Shown: positions 23,620 through 35,238, counted from the stretch's first letter. The stretch is DNA of 64,000 nt from Nitratireductor indicus C115 (GCF_000300515.1 NZ_AMSI01000012.1:1-64000); one strand, 5' to 3'. Notes: generated from the letters alone by a model not told the origin. Made by a program: numbers and translations.

Positions 23620-25044
23620 TCAGCCGAAACGGCGCAGAAAACGCACCAGCGCACGCACGAAGGGTTTGCGTGTGGTTTCCGTGAAATACGTGATCGAGGC
23701 GCGTTTGCCAATCTCGCCAAGCGTAGGGTAGGGCGCCACATAGGAGGCGATGTCGCGCACAGTGAGCTTGCGGGTGATGGCGAGCGCCCAGAAATGGATC
23801 ATCTCGCCGGCACCCGCCCCAAAGATCGAGGCACCGAGGATGCGCCCTTTTCGGTCGGTCACGAGCTTGATCAGGCCGGCTGTCCTGCCTTCTGCCTGCG
23901 CCCGGTCGTTTTCCGCATAAGGCCACCGAAGGATGGAAAGACGCCGGTGCTTTTTGCGGGCTTCCTCTTCGGTAAGGCCGACATGCGAGAGTTCCGGATC
24001 CGTGAAGGTGACACGGGGGATGATGTCCCGGTTTTCCCGCGCCGGAAGACGAAAGAGCATGGCGCGGATGACAAGGCCTGCATGATAGTTGGCAACATGG
24101 GTGAATTGCAGCCCGCCTGCCACATCGCCTATGGCATAGACGCGCCTGTTGCTGCTGCGCAGCTTGTCTGAAACGACGATGCCCTTCGGCGTGTAGCGAA
24201 TGCCCGCCGCTTCAAGCCCGAGATTCGCGACATTGACGGCGCGCCCCGCTGCCACGAGCAGATGCGAACCGTCGATGATCTCCATGCCGGCCTCGTTTTC
24301 CACATGCAGGCGCACGCCTGAGCGGGTGCCCCTTTCCACCCGGTTCACCTTGCTGCCTTCGAGGATGGAAATGCCTTCGGCGCGTATTTTCTCGATCGCC
24401 AGCGAGGCAAGTTCCGGGTCTTCGCGTCCGAGGGCCTTCTGAGCTTCGATCACGGTCACTTTCGAGCCGAGCCGCCGGTGCGCTTGGGCAAGCTCGATGC
24501 CGATGGGGCCTCCGCCCAGGATCAGAAGATGGTTCGGCCTGCGCCGTTGTTCGAAGATCGTTTCATTGGTGAGAAAGGGTACGCTGTCGAGCCCGGGAAT
24601 CGGTGGAATGAAGGGTGAGGATCCGGTTGCGACAACGAAGCGTCGCGCCTTGATTTCGGTGTCACCCGCCATCACGGTTCGCGGATCCTTGAACCGGGCT
24701 TCGGCCTTTATCACGGTCACGCCGAGGCTGGTGAAGCGCTCGACGGAATCATTGGGCTCTATGGCCGCAATCGTGTCTCGCACATGCTGCATCACTCGCG
24801 AAAAACTGACTTCGGCTTCCACCGGAGCGATCCCGAGGGGCGCGCCCGCGCCCATCAGATGCGCCTGCTTGCCGGCGGCAATCAGGGCCTTGGAGGGCAC
24901 GCAGCCATAATTCAGGCAGTCGCCGCCCATCAGGCCTTTCTCCACGAGCACCACGGGAACGCCGAAAGCGGCTGCGGCGGCGGCCACAGTCAAACCACCG
25001 GAGCCCCCTCCGATAACGCAGATGTCGGGTTTCAGCGTGGTCAT
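23620..25044 (-). CDS. FAD-dependent disulfide oxidoreductase (MerA/Lpd-like)
   Basis: A 474-residue flavoprotein of the pyridine nucleotide-disulfide reductase family. FAD site GGGSGGLTVAAAA at residue 11, redox-active pair in GGDCLNYGCVPSKAL at about 41-55, NAD(P)H site LILGGGPIGIELAQ near 175 and the second FAD motif YAIGDVAGG near 305. It lacks the N-terminal HMA domain and C-terminal cysteine pair of true mercuric reductase. It lies 28 bases after a TVP38-family gene; that pairing is common in proteobacteria. Substrate unknown. Confidence 0.88.
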   Translation of the reverse strand: MTTLKPDICVIGGGSGGLTVAAAAAAFGVPVVLVEKGLMGGDCLNYGCVPSKALIAAGKQAHLMGAGAPLGIAPVEAEVSFSRVMQHVRDTIAAIEPNDSVERFTSLGVTVIKAEARFKDPRTVMAGDTEIKARRFVVATGSSPFIPPIPGLDSVPFLTNETIFEQRRRPNHLLILGGGPIGIELAQAHRRLGSKVTVIEAQKALGREDPELASLAIEKIRAEGISILEGSKVNRVERGTRSGVRLHVENEAGMEIIDGSHLLVAAGRAVNVANLGLEAAGIRYTPKGIVVSDKLRSSNRRVYAIGDVAGGLQFTHVANYHAGLVIRAMLFRLPARENRDIIPRVTFTDPELSHVGLTEEEARKKHRRLSILRWPYAENDRAQAEGRTAGLIKLVTDRKGRILGASIFGAGAGEMIHFWALAITRKLTVRDIASYVAPYPTLGEIGKRASITYFTETTRKPFVRALVRFLRRFG

Positions 25045-25072
25045 GTTTCCTGTCTTTCGCTTCTGCTTGGGT

Positions 25073-25834
25073 TCAACTCGGGGAATTGCGACGCAACTTC
25101 CTGATCAGGAGCGGGATGGCGGCGACCACGGCCAGGGCGGCAAAGGCGAGGGTCAGCTGCGGCGTTACAAGGTCGGCAAGGCGGATTTCCCGTCCCGCTT
25201 CGGTCGCCGCGGTTAAGACGCTGTCGAGCCCGTAGCCGAGATAAGCATAGGCAAAAGTGCCCGGCAAGATGCCGAGAAAGGTCGCCATTGCATAGGTCTT
25301 GAGGCGTACGTCAAAGAAGGCGGGGGCAATGTTGACGAGCCAGAAAGGAAAAATGGGCGCAAGTCGTAAGACGAGCAGATAGCCGAAGGCATCGTCCTCG
25401 AAACCTTTTGCCATGCGCGCAACGCGTGTGCCGAGCTTTTCGGAAAGAATGCCCTTCAATGCGCCGCGCGCGACGAGAAAAAGGGCCGATGCGCCGATGG
25501 TCGCCGCCACTGCCACCAGAACTCCGCCGAGGAGCCAGCCGAAAAGAAAGCCCGCAAAAAGGGTCAGTACGGAAGCCGCTGGAAAGGAGAAGGCCACGGC
25601 CAGCGCATAAAGCGCAATGAAGCCGGCGGAGGAGAGAACCGGATGGCCGCTCACATAATCGCGTAGGAAGCCGCGGCTCTCGGCAAGGAAATCGAGCGAC
25701 AAATAGCGATGCAGGCCGAGCGCATAGCCGGCACCCAAGCCTGCAGCGATAATCGCAACAGGCAGAAAACGCCGCAGGAATCTTTGTTTTGCGTATTGCC
25801 GCGTCTTTGTGTCGGTTGTCTGCGAGGCTGCCAT
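25073..25834 (-). CDS. TVP38/TMEM64 (DedA-like VTT) membrane protein
   Basis: A 253-residue membrane protein with five or six hydrophobic segments, starting FLPVAIIAAGLGAGYALGLH. The VTT-domain signatures are FSFPAASVLTLFAGFLFGW and RLAPIFPFWLVNIAPAFFDV, the re-entrant loop region. DedA-type proteins are linked to lipid flipping and membrane-potential homeostasis. Forms an operon with the downstream flavoprotein. Confidence 0.87.
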   Translation of the reverse strand: MAASQTTDTKTRQYAKQRFLRRFLPVAIIAAGLGAGYALGLHRYLSLDFLAESRGFLRDYVSGHPVLSSAGFIALYALAVAFSFPAASVLTLFAGFLFGWLLGGVLVAVAATIGASALFLVARGALKGILSEKLGTRVARMAKGFEDDAFGYLLVLRLAPIFPFWLVNIAPAFFDVRLKTYAMATFLGILPGTFAYAYLGYGLDSVLTAATEAGREIRLADLVTPQLTLAFAALAVVAAIPLLIRKLRRNSPS

Positions 25835-26007
25835 AATCGCTGTTGCCGGTTCCTTCGTGGAAAGCGGACTACCGAGCCCGCACCTGCCTACATGCGCTCT
25901 GGAGCCGGCTTCTGCAATGGATTCGGCCTGTCATCACCGCCAATTGAGCGGCTGGCGGGCTCGCTTCACCGAAGCGTGAAGGAGCTGGAAGTCGGCGAAA
26001 AACAGAA

Positions 26008-26029
26008 AGGCCCGCTCGAAGGCGGGCCT
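26008..26029 (-). terminator. Terminator of doxX
   Basis: On the minus strand AGGCCCGC-CTTCGA-GCGGGCCT is followed by TTCTGTTTTT. Eight-bp GC stem plus T-rich tail, 30 bases after the doxX stop. Confidence 0.8.
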
Positions 26030-26059
26030 GTCCGTGAGGTCGTTTTTCGTGGCGGAAGG

Positions 26060-26443
26060 TCAGCCCTTGCGCCGGTCGACGGAAAGGGCGCCCGGACCGA
26101 AAGCTGCGAGAACCAAAAGGCCGCCGGCCATCGCAAGGTTCTTCATGAAGTTGATGCTCTGCATCTGGTCGGCGAAATCGAAATGCGCCACCAGTGCGGA
26201 AGCCACACAGAAGAGAGCCAGAAGCAGAGCCGCGATGCGGGTCTGGAAACCGACGAGAATGGCGAGCCCGCCGAAGAATTCGAGCGCACCGATGACGATA
26301 GCTGTAACAGTCGGAACCGGCAGGCCCATGCTGCCGAAATAACCGGCTGTGCCGCCGATTGCCGTCAGCTTTCCATAGCCGGCGACGAGGAAGATGATCG
26401 CGATCAGGATGCGACCGATAAGTACAAGAGCGTTTTGTGACAT
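26060..26443 (-). CDS. DoxX-family membrane protein
   Basis: A 127-residue protein with four hydrophobic helices (LVLIGRILIAIIFLVAGYGK, TAIVIGALEFFGGLAILVGF, AALLLALFCVASALVAHF, NLAMAGGLLVLAAFG), the DoxX plan. Family members act in redox or thiol stress systems; no partner gene is near. Start 26443 opens at MSQNALVLIGR, the conserved family start. Confidence 0.88.
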   Translation of the reverse strand: MSQNALVLIGRILIAIIFLVAGYGKLTAIGGTAGYFGSMGLPVPTVTAIVIGALEFFGGLAILVGFQTRIAALLLALFCVASALVAHFDFADQMQSINFMKNLAMAGGLLVLAAFGPGALSVDRRKG

Positions 26444-26641
26444 TGCGCAGATCCCGTGTTGGAAGGTGGAGCCCATATACAGGCGCTCACTGTTAAGAAA
26501 AACCGCACCGGCATTTACAGTGTGTCGTCTGAATGGGTAACAATCATCCCTTGCCTTGGCTATCGCTTTACGGGGTGCTGGGCGCGGGTCACGCATTTTG
26601 TTGCAGTCATTAAGGCTTTGTCGTGTCGTGCTTGCTGCATG

Positions 26642-26677
26642 AAAAAACCGCCGGACAGGTCGTGCCCGGCGGTTTGG
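26642..26677 (-). terminator. Terminator of fumC
   Basis: On the minus strand AAACCGCCGGGCA then TGTCCGGCGG and TTTTTT. A 9-bp stem with T run, 50 bases downstream of the fumC stop. Confidence 0.85.
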
Positions 26678-26726
26678 AATTTCTGCTGCCAGATGAAAGT
26701 TCCTGACGTTGGCAGGCGGGCTTGCC

Positions 26727-28118
26727 TTATGCCGGTGAAATCATCTTTTCCGGACGCACGAGACGGTCGTAATCCTCTTCCGAAACGAGGCCGCTCTTGA
26801 GTGCTTCCTCGCGCAGAGTGGTACCATGCTTGTGGGCGGATTTGGCGATTGCGGCTGCATTGTCATAGCCGATTGCCGGCGCCAGCGCCGTTACCAGCAT
26901 CAGCGAGCGCTGCATCAGCTCAGCGATCTGCTTCTCGTTGGCCACGATCCCCGTCACGCAATTGTCGGCGAAGGAACGCATGGCGTCGGAGAGAATGCGC
27001 ACCGACTGAAGAACGGCGTTGGCGATGACCGGCTTGAACACGTTGAGCTCGAAATGGCCCTGGCTTGCTGCAACGCTCACGGTGGTCTGGTTGCCCATCA
27101 CCTGGGTGGCGACCATGGTCAGCGCCTCGGCCTGGGTCGGGTTCACCTTGCCCGGCATGATCGAGGAACCCGGCTCGTTTTCCGGCAGGCTGAGTTCGCC
27201 GAGGCCCGATCGCGGACCCGAACCGAGGAAACGAATATCATTGGCGATCTTGAAGAGATCGGCGGCGAGCGCATTCAGCGTTCCGTGGAAGGCGTTGAGC
27301 GCGCCGTGGCTGGCCAATGCCTCGAACTTGTTGTCGGCCGTGCGGAAGGGCAGGCCGGTGATCGCCGCAACGCGGGCAGCGAAATCCTTGTCGAAGCCGA
27401 TCGGCGCGTTGAGGCCCGTGCCAACGGCGGTACCGCCCTGGGCCAGCGCATGCACATCGTGGAGGCTGTCCTCGATGCGCTTGGCGCCAAGCTGAAGAGC
27501 TGCGACATAGCCGGAAAATTCCTGCCCGAGGGTCAGCGGCGTTGCATCCTGCGTGTGGGTGCGGCCGATCTTCACGATGGTCTCGAAGGCCTTGGCCTTG
27601 TCGTCGAGTGCCTTGGTCAGATGCGCGAGCGCGGGCAGAAGCTCGGCAGCCGCCTCGCGCCCCACAGCAATGTGCATGGCGGTTGGGAACGTGTCGTTGG
27701 AGGACTGCCCCATATTGACGTGATCGTTGGGGTGAACGGGCTTCTTGGAGCCCATCTCGCCGCCGAGCGCCTCGATGGCGCGGTTCGAGATCACTTCATT
27801 GGCATTCATGTTCGACTGCGTTCCCGAGCCCGTCTGCCAGACGGCGAGTGGGAATTCGTTGTCGAACTTGCCTTCGACCACTTCCTTGGCTGCTGCGATG
27901 ATGGCATCGCCCACTTTCGGGTCCAGCTTGCCGAGTTTGAGGTTCACTTCGGCGGCGGCCTGCTTGACGATGCCGAGCGCGCGCACCAGCGGCACAGGCA
28001 TTTTTTCCGTACCGATCTTGAAGTTGGTGAGGGAGCGCTGCGTCTGCGCGCCCCAGTAGCGGTCGGCAGGCACCTCGATCGGGCCAAAAGTATCGGATTC
28101 GGTACGGGTCTTGGACAT
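26727..28118 (-). CDS. fumC: Fumarate hydratase class II
   Basis: A 463-residue iron-independent fumarase interconverting fumarate and malate in the TCA cycle. The signature loop is [15 protein letters not shown] near residue 317, with [20 protein letters not shown] near 130 and [16 protein letters not shown] carrying the catalytic histidine region. ATG 28118 follows CGGAG; the upstream frame is not protein-like. Monocistronic with its own terminator. Confidence 0.96.
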   Translation of the reverse strand: MSKTRTESDTFGPIEVPADRYWGAQTQRSLTNFKIGTEKMPVPLVRALGIVKQAAAEVNLKLGKLDPKVGDAIIAAAKEVVEGKFDNEFPLAVWQTGSGTQSNMNANEVISNRAIEALGGEMGSKKPVHPNDHVNMGQSSNDTFPTAMHIAVGREAAAELLPALAHLTKALDDKAKAFETIVKIGRTHTQDATPLTLGQEFSGYVAALQLGAKRIEDSLHDVHALAQGGTAVGTGLNAPIGFDKDFAARVAAITGLPFRTADNKFEALASHGALNAFHGTLNALAADLFKIANDIRFLGSGPRSGLGELSLPENEPGSSIMPGKVNPTQAEALTMVATQVMGNQTTVSVAASQGHFELNVFKPVIANAVLQSVRILSDAMRSFADNCVTGIVANEKQIAELMQRSLMLVTALAPAIGYDNAAAIAKSAHKHGTTLREEALKSGLVSEEDYDRLVRPEKMISPA

Positions 28119-28448
28119 GCGATAACGCTCCGTTTTCAGGTCTTGCACGGGCGGGGCGGAACGTGGGTTCATTCCGGCAGACCCGCCTGAGAAATGCCGC
28201 CGTTTAATGGCGCGCGTGAGGCCGTTTGGCAATGGGTAACAAGGCGCAGCTTGGCCGCATCCGTATATGTCTCTCAATGCTCACAGCCGGAAAAACCGAT
28301 CATCCTTGCCCGCCATTCGGAAAAACAGAGCAGGAGCAAAACAGTTCATTGCCAATTCTTGCACCAATAAACTATCAGGGAAGATAGCCATATGCTTCGT
28401 GGCGCAACGAAATTTATTATTGAATAGAATAGTTTGTGGGAGGCTCTT
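28119..28448. other. Divergent promoter region of fumC and antiporter gene
   Basis: About 330 bases. The half next to the antiporter is AT-rich (TTATTATTGAATAGAATAG near 28415-28433), plausible for a promoter, but I see no clear -35/-10 pair, repeat or small gene. Confidence 0.4.
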
Positions 28449-29546
28449 TTGTCCAAGCCGTTTCAGTTGTCACCGACCTGGGGCACGGTGGCGCCACCCG
28501 CCATTGCAATTTTTCTCATATTGGCCGCCAATTTTCATCTCGTCGGGGAGGACAGCATGCTGTTTGTCTTGCCCGCCTGCATATTGTTGATAGCAAGCGT
28601 GTTTTCCTCGGTTCATTTCGCTGAGATCATCTCTTTGCGCGTCGGTCAGCCATATGGCTCCATCGTTTTGGCCATGGCCGTGACGGTGATCGAGGCCTCG
28701 CTCATCATATCCATGATGATGTCCCCCTCAGAAGGCGATCCCACAATTGCCCGCGACACGGTCTTCGCGACGGTGATGATGGTTTTGAACGGCATAATCG
28801 GGCTTTGCCTGCTTTCGGGAGGGCTACGCCACCGTGAGCAGTCGTTCCAGAGCCAGGGTGCGGTTGCCGCCTTCAGCGTGCTGGGCACGCTGGCGACTCT
28901 GACCCTGATCCTGCCGAACTTCACACTGGCCGTTGCCGGGCCGTTTTACTCCACCGTTCAGCTTGGTTTCGTGACGGTCGTTTCGCTGGTTCTCTACGGC
29001 CTTTTCCTGTTCGTTCAGACGGTTCGGCATCGCCGTGATTTCATCGACCTCTCATTCGAGTGCGAGGCCGAGGAGCATTCGGTCCCTTCGAATGCGCAGG
29101 CGGGCGTCGCGGCCCTGTTCCTTGTTCTGGCCCTGACGATGGTCGTCTTGTTGGCGGAAGCGCTTGCTCCGGCGATCGAGCGGGGCGTGATCGGCCTTGG
29201 CCTGGCGGAGGCCTTTGTGGGGCTTATTATTGCAGCGGTTGTCCTGTTGCCTGAAGGCATGACCGCATTTCGCGCCGCCTCCGCCAACCGCTTGCAGACC
29301 AGCCTCAACATTGCGGCTGGTTCCGCGCTGGCAAGCGTCGGGCTGTCGATACCGACTGTGGCCATCGCCTCGCTGTTCCTGGACCAGTCGATCACGCTTG
29401 GGCTTGAACCCGAGCACACGGTTCTTCTCGTCCTGTCCTTTTTCGTCGGCACGCTGACATTGGCTACGGGGCGCACGACCATCATGCAGGGCGCGGTGCA
29501 TCTTGTTGTGTTTGCCTGCTTTGTATTGCTGGCTGCGGCACCCTGA
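28449..29546 (+). CDS. Calcium/sodium:proton antiporter (ChaA-like)
   Basis: A 365-residue membrane protein with about eleven helices in two homologous halves. Each half has the acidic exchanger motif: AMAVTVIEASLIISMM in the first and GLIIAAVVLLPEGMTAFRAA in the second. This is the CaCA family, ChaA branch. TTG 28449 is chosen because GGGAGG lies six bases upstream; TTG 28434 in frame is possible. A RIME-like palindrome follows the stop. Confidence 0.85.
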   Translation: MSKPFQLSPTWGTVAPPAIAIFLILAANFHLVGEDSMLFVLPACILLIASVFSSVHFAEIISLRVGQPYGSIVLAMAVTVIEASLIISMMMSPSEGDPTIARDTVFATVMMVLNGIIGLCLLSGGLRHREQSFQSQGAVAAFSVLGTLATLTLILPNFTLAVAGPFYSTVQLGFVTVVSLVLYGLFLFVQTVRHRRDFIDLSFECEAEEHSVPSNAQAGVAALFLVLALTMVVLLAEALAPAIERGVIGLGLAEAFVGLIIAAVVLLPEGMTAFRAASANRLQTSLNIAAGSALASVGLSIPTVAIASLFLDQSITLGLEPEHTVLLVLSFFVGTLTLATGRTTIMQGAVHLVVFACFVLLAAAP

Positions 29547-29561
29547 GGTCGCTCTTTTCTT

Positions 29562-29661
29562 AGAGCATGTTGCAGTCAGGTGGCATTCCCTGACGTCTGC
29601 ATAAATGCGGGCACCAAAGAGTGGAGTGGTTCAGCGTTTCAATGAAATGATGAACCACTCT
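29562..29661. repeat. RIME-like intergenic mosaic element, copy 1
   Basis: Starts AGAGCATGTTGCAGTCAGG, then CCTGACGTCTGCATAAATGC, then a second palindrome AGTGGTTCA ... TGAACCACT. Related copies at 50373-50537 and 54796-54897. Matches the two-palindrome plan of rhizobial RIME elements. Confidence 0.75.
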
Positions 29662-29693
29662 AAAAGGCTGCTTCCCTGAAAGAAACAGACACG

Positions 29694-29724
29694 AAAAAAG
29701 GGCGCCCCTTGCGGAACGCCCTTT
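29694..29724 (-). terminator. Terminator of groESL
   Basis: On the minus strand AAAGGGCG-N12-CGCCCTTT followed by TTT, 24 bases after the groEL stop. Confidence 0.85.
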
Positions 29725-29747
29725 CCTGACTGATTCTGTGCGGTGGC

Positions 29748-31391
<1,644 letters not shown>

Positions 31392-31446
31392 CTAGCTCCT
31401 GAGCTTCTGGAGAAACTCTGTTACCGTTTTGATGTGGTGGCCTGGA

Positions 31447-31743
31447 TCAGCCGATGATGCCCATGATGTCGGATTCCTTCATGATCAGGAGATCCTCGCC
31501 ATTGAGCTTCACTTCGGTGCCCGACCACTTGCCGAACAGCACGCGGTCGCCAGCCTTGACGTCCAGCGGGACGAGCTTTCCAGCTTCGTCGCGAGCGCCG
31601 GAACCAACGGCGATCACTTCGCCTTCCTGCGGCTTTTCCTTTGCGGTGTCGGGGATGATGATGCCGCCTGCCGTCTTTTCTTCGGACTCGACCCGGCGTA
31701 CGACCACGCGGTCATGGAGCGGGCGAAAGTTCGTGTTGGCCAT
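31447..31743 (-). CDS. groES: 10 kDa co-chaperonin GroES
   Basis: A 98-residue Gro[22 protein letters not shown] opens the fold, the mobile loop follows ([18 protein letters not shown]), and the rest contains [20 protein letters not shown]. It caps the GroEL cavity. First gene of the groESL operon, with CIRCE and a promoter directly upstream. Confidence 0.98.
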   Translation of the reverse strand: MANTNFRPLHDRVVVRRVESEEKTAGGIIIPDTAKEKPQEGEVIAVGSGARDEAGKLVPLDVKAGDRVLFGKWSGTEVKLNGEDLLIMKESDIMGIIG

Positions 31744-31806
31744 TTTCTGAACCCTTGTACGGATGATGAATTAGGCTTTTCCTCCGTCCGGCGACGCCGG
31801 ACGCCA

Positions 31807-31833
31807 TTAGCACTCTCCTTTGGTGAGTGCTAA
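31807..31833 (-). promoter_or_regulatory. CIRCE operator of groESL
   Basis: TTAGCACTC-N9-GAGTGCTAA, a perfect CIRCE inverted repeat, 64 bases upstream of the groES ATG. HrcA repressor binds this site. Just upstream (minus strand) TTGACT (31871-31866) and TATCTC (31848-31843) are separated by 17 bp and form a likely promoter. Confidence 0.95.
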
Positions 31834-31986
31834 TTCGGCTTTGAGATAGTGGTGGGCCCAGTTCGAGTCAAGTTTTCAGGCAAGGCTGGCAGCGCAATTT
31901 TTTCACAATGCGCGAAATACCGTCATCCGCCGGGACCGGACATGCTGGTCGCAAGCCCTGAAACCATCCTGCCGCCTTATAGGCGA

Positions 31987-32625
31987 TCAGCCGGGCCGCT
32001 TGAAGGCCTTGCGTGCTTTTTCCACTTCCGCCCGGCAGGAACAGCCTTCGATATGGTCGTTGACGAGCCCCATCGCCTGCATGAAGGCATAGACAGTGGT
32101 CGGGCCGACGAAGGACCAGCCCCGCTTCTTCAGATCCTTGGATATCCGCGTTGAAATCTCTGTCTTCGGATTGGCCGTGAGAGCCGCATAGGTCAGCACT
32201 TCGGGGCGCTCATGCGGCTGTGGTTCCTGCCGCCAGAAATATCGGGCGAGGGAGCCTTCCTTCTCGCACATCTCTATGGCGCGCTGTGCATTGTTGATGG
32301 TCGACCGGATTTTGCCGCCGTGGCGGATGATGCCGGCATTGCCCAGAAGGCGCTCGACATCGTTTTCGGTGAAGCGTGCGACGCGCTCGAAGTCGAACCC
32401 CTCGAATGCCTCGCGGAAATTCTCCCGCTTGCGCAGGATGGTGAGCCAGGAAAGACCCGACTGGAAACCCTCGAGACACAGCTTCTCGAAAAGCCTGTGG
32501 TCACTGTCCACGGGGCGGCCCCACTCATTGTCATGATAGGCGAGATAGTCTGGCAGTTCGCCCGGCCAGAAGCACCGCGTCCGGCCGTCGGCGCCCTCGA
32601 TCAATCCCGTCTTTTCCTCGCTCAT
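31987..32625 (-). CDS. tag: DNA-3-methyladenine glycosylase I
   Basis: A 212-residue Tag-type base-excision glycosylase that removes 3-methyladenine. TRCFWPGELPDYLAYHDNEW opens the family with its conserved Trp/Tyr/His residues; LFEKLCLEGFQSGLSWLTIL is the helix-hairpin-helix region, and SFVGPTTVYAFMQAMGLVND is the C-terminal signature. The N-terminal cysteine and C-terminal zinc ligands (GCSCRAE) are visible. Monocistronic. Confidence 0.95.
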   Translation of the reverse strand: MSEEKTGLIEGADGRTRCFWPGELPDYLAYHDNEWGRPVDSDHRLFEKLCLEGFQSGLSWLTILRKRENFREAFEGFDFERVARFTENDVERLLGNAGIIRHGGKIRSTINNAQRAIEMCEKEGSLARYFWRQEPQPHERPEVLTYAALTANPKTEISTRISKDLKKRGWSFVGPTTVYAFMQAMGLVNDHIEGCSCRAEVEKARKAFKRPG

Positions 32626-32887
32626 TCTTCCGCAACTCCTTGGTTAATGGGCAATCAGGCCAGTTTAGCAATATTTTCACCAGGTTTTTGAACCGGGCGG
32701 TAACCACGCCAAATGGTTTTCAGGAAAGATTGCATTTTATCGATCTCGATTCACCATTCAGTTGGAGCTCTCGGGCAGCCTCCTGACAGAAGCAGGGCTA
32801 GTAGACCTGTTTTGCCCGTGCCACCCGTTTCAGGATGAGTGCTCGGATTGGAATTTGAGGTAACCTAACGAGAGAGAGCCAGATCTC

Positions 32888-33694
32888 ATGAAGTCGATGC
32901 TGTATGCAGCCGGCCTGGCGGCCGGACTGGTATTATCCTGGGGGGCCTATGCCCAGGACCGCTACGTCGAGCCGCCGCCGGTTCTCGTCAGCCCCGACCT
33001 TTCTGCTCCCTGGGTCATGCAACTGCGTTCCGCGCCCGTTCGAGTGCAGCAGGAACGCCGCCAGCAGGCGCAGCAATACCGTGCATATCAGGACGCGCGC
33101 CGCACCACATCCTATCCCCGTGTCCAGCAGGATTATACGCCGCATGCGCGCCGCACGGTGACCGTTCAACCGGGGCAGGCTCAGGTTCAGCCGGCCGCTT
33201 ACGGCGCCATGCCAAGTGATCGTTCCTGGAACATGAGCGATCCCAAATGGCTTCCGCAGGTTGTCGATTATAGCGGTAAGCACGGAGCGGGAACGGTCAT
33301 TGTCGATACGCAGCAGCGTTTCCTGTTTCTCGTCATGAAGGACGGCAAGGCCCGTCGTTATGGCGTCGGCGTCGGCAAGGAAGGCTTCGGCTGGAACGGT
33401 ACTGAAAAGATCACGCAGAAGCGCGAATGGCCGGATTGGCGCCCGCCGGCGGAGATGATTGCCCGCGAAAAGGCCAAGGGGCGCGTGCTGCCCGCCCACA
33501 TGAAGGGCGGCCCGGCCAATCCGCTGGGCGCGCGTGCGCTCTATCTGGGATCGACGCTTTATCGCATTCACGGAACCAATGCGCCTTGGACCATCGGTCG
33601 TGCCGTTTCATCCGGCTGCATCCGCATGCGCAATGAGGATGTGATGGATCTGTACAATCGCGTCGGTGTGGGCACCAAGGTCGTGGTGATGTGA
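32888..33694 (+). CDS. L,D-transpeptidase (YkuD), exported
   Basis: A 268-residue protein. Signal peptide MKSMLYAAGLAAGLVLSWGAYA, then a Gln/Arg-rich linker (about 45-105) and a YkuD catalytic domain with H228 (YRIHGTNAPWTIG) and C244 (SSGCIRMRNEDVMDLY). It cross-links peptidoglycan 3-3 or attaches proteins to it in the periplasm, a major activity in Hyphomicrobiales. Monocistronic with a strong terminator. Confidence 0.94.
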   Translation: MKSMLYAAGLAAGLVLSWGAYAQDRYVEPPPVLVSPDLSAPWVMQLRSAPVRVQQERRQQAQQYRAYQDARRTTSYPRVQQDYTPHARRTVTVQPGQAQVQPAAYGAMPSDRSWNMSDPKWLPQVVDYSGKHGAGTVIVDTQQRFLFLVMKDGKARRYGVGVGKEGFGWNGTEKITQKREWPDWRPPAEMIAREKAKGRVLPAHMKGGPANPLGARALYLGSTLYRIHGTNAPWTIGRAVSSGCIRMRNEDVMDLYNRVGVGTKVVVM

Positions 33695-33789
33695 TGACGC
33701 GCGTCGCCTTGCGTTGAAAGGCAGGGCGAATTGCGACTGAAAGCTGATGACGGGGGATGCCCGGCGGGGGACGCCGGGTATCAGGAGAA

Positions 33790-33819
33790 GAGCGGCGCTT
33801 GGGGGAGCGCCGCTCTTTT
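33790..33819. terminator. Terminator after L,D-transpeptidase gene
   Basis: GAGCGGCGCT-TGGGGG-AGCGCCGCTC followed by TTTT: a 10-bp perfect stem between convergent genes. Confidence 0.9.
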
Positions 33820-33897
33820 CGTTTCATCCCTTGCGACCGTTGCAGGGTTTGGTCTTGCACAGCCAGGGCAGGCCATGCCGCTCAAAAACGGCAATCC

Positions 33898-35238
33898 TTA
33901 TTCGGCAGCCACCATGGTTGCCGGTTTAATGCTGAGCGTCTCGGGAATGCGCCGTGGACGCGGGCCGCCGAAAGCCCAGTCGAGAAGCTCCACCGTGTGT
34001 ACGATCGGAACTGCGGTGGCGGAACCGATCTGCGTCATGCAGCCGATATTGCCCGTGGCGACGATGGCCGCCTCGGTCGCCTCGATGTTCTTCACCTTGC
34101 GGTCGCGCAGCTTTGCCGAAATCTCGGGCTGCAGAATATTGTAGGTGCCCGCCGAACCGCAGCACAGATGTCCCTCGCGCGGTTCGCGCACGATGAAGCC
34201 AGCCTTCCCGAGAAGCTCGCGCGGCTGGCGCGTTACCTTCTGCCCATGCTGCATGGAGCAGGCAGAATGATAGGCAACCGCGATGCCGGGTTCGATGGCC
34301 GGAACCGGCAGGTCGAGCGTGACGAGATATTCGGTCACGTCCTTGGCCAGAGCTGCAATCCTTGCGGCTTTTTCGGCATAATCGGGGTCGAGCCGCAGCA
34401 TGTGGCCATAATCCTTCACCGTCGTGCCGCAGCCCGATGTGGTGATGATGATGGCGTCGAGGCCGCCTTGATCGATCTCCCGCGTCCAGGCATCCACATT
34501 ACGCCGGGCAGCGTCGAGCGCCTCGTCTTCCCGTCCCATATGATGCACCAGCGCACCGCAACAGCCTTCGCCTGCGGGGTTGCGCACGACTTCGATCCCG
34601 AGCCTTGAGAGAAGCCTTGCGGTGGCGGCATTGATTCCAGGGTCGAGCACCGATTGAGCACAACCCGTCAGAAGTGCCACGCGTCCACGCCGTTCTCCCG
34701 AAGGCGCGACCGGGCCAGAGGTGTTGTCGGCCGGCGGAACCGTGCGCGGGGCAAGTTCCAGCATCGCCGACACGGGCTTAAGTCCGGGTACGCGGCGCAT
34801 CAGCGGCGCGAAGGGGCGCCCGATCGCGGCAAGCCTCAAGGCTGCGCGGAACCGTGCGGGATAGGGCAGGATCTTTGCCAGCATGGCGCGCAGCGCGCGG
34901 TCGAGAACGGGCCGGCGATAGGTCTTTTCAATATGCGCGCGCGCGTGGTCGACAAGGTGCATGTAGTGCACGCCCGAGGGGCATGTGGTCATGCAGGCAA
35001 GGCAGGAGAGGCAGCGGTCGACATGGGTCACGATCTCCTTGTCGGCAGGCCGTCCGTTCTCCAGCATGTCCTTGATGAGATAGATGCGCCCGCGCGGACT
35101 GTCGAGTTCATTGCCAAGCGTGACGTAGGTCGGGCAGGTGGCCGTGCAGAAACCGCAGTGGACGCATTTGCGCAGGATTGCCTCGGATGCCGCAATATGC
35201 GGATCGGAAAGCTGCTGTGGTGTGAAACTGGTCTGCAC
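33898..35238 (-). CDS. glcF: Glycolate oxidase iron-sulfur subunit
   Basis: A 446-residue subunit that passes electrons from GlcD/GlcE to the membrane. Two 4Fe-4S sets are visible: CVHCGFCTATCPTY near residue 26 and CLSCLACMTTCPSG near 78. Two CCG-type domains follow (NPAGEGCCGALVHHMG and REGHLCCGSAGTYNI). The start is GTG 35238, with AGGAGG upstream; a longer frame to 35391 overlaps the non-coding gap. Last gene of the glc operon. Confidence 0.93.
   Translation of the reverse strand: MQTSFTPQQLSDPHIAASEAILRKCVHCGFCTATCPTYVTLGNELDSPRGRIYLIKDMLENGRPADKEIVTHVDRCLSCLACMTTCPSGVHYMHLVDHARAHIEKTYRRPVLDRALRAMLAKILPYPARFRAALRLAAIGRPFAPLMRRVPGLKPVSAMLELAPRTVPPADNTSGPVAPSGERRGRVALLTGCAQSVLDPGINAATARLLSRLGIEVVRNPAGEGCCGALVHHMGREDEALDAARRNVDAWTREIDQGGLDAIIITTSGCGTTVKDYGHMLRLDPDYAEKAARIAALAKDVTEYLVTLDLPVPAIEPGIAVAYHSACSMQHGQKVTRQPRELLGKAGFIVREPREGHLCCGSAGTYNILQPEISAKLRDRKVKNIEATEAAIVATGNIGCMTQIGSATAVPIVHTVELLDWAFGGPRPRRIPETLSIKPATMVAAE

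Noticed and set aside
23620-25044. Flavoprotein considered as a true mercuric reductase
   Set aside because: It lacks the metal-binding N-terminal domain and C-terminal cysteine pair, and no mer genes are nearby.
26826-28190. 454-codon open frame opposite fumC
   Set aside because: Antisense shadow of a highly conserved gene; no family signatures.
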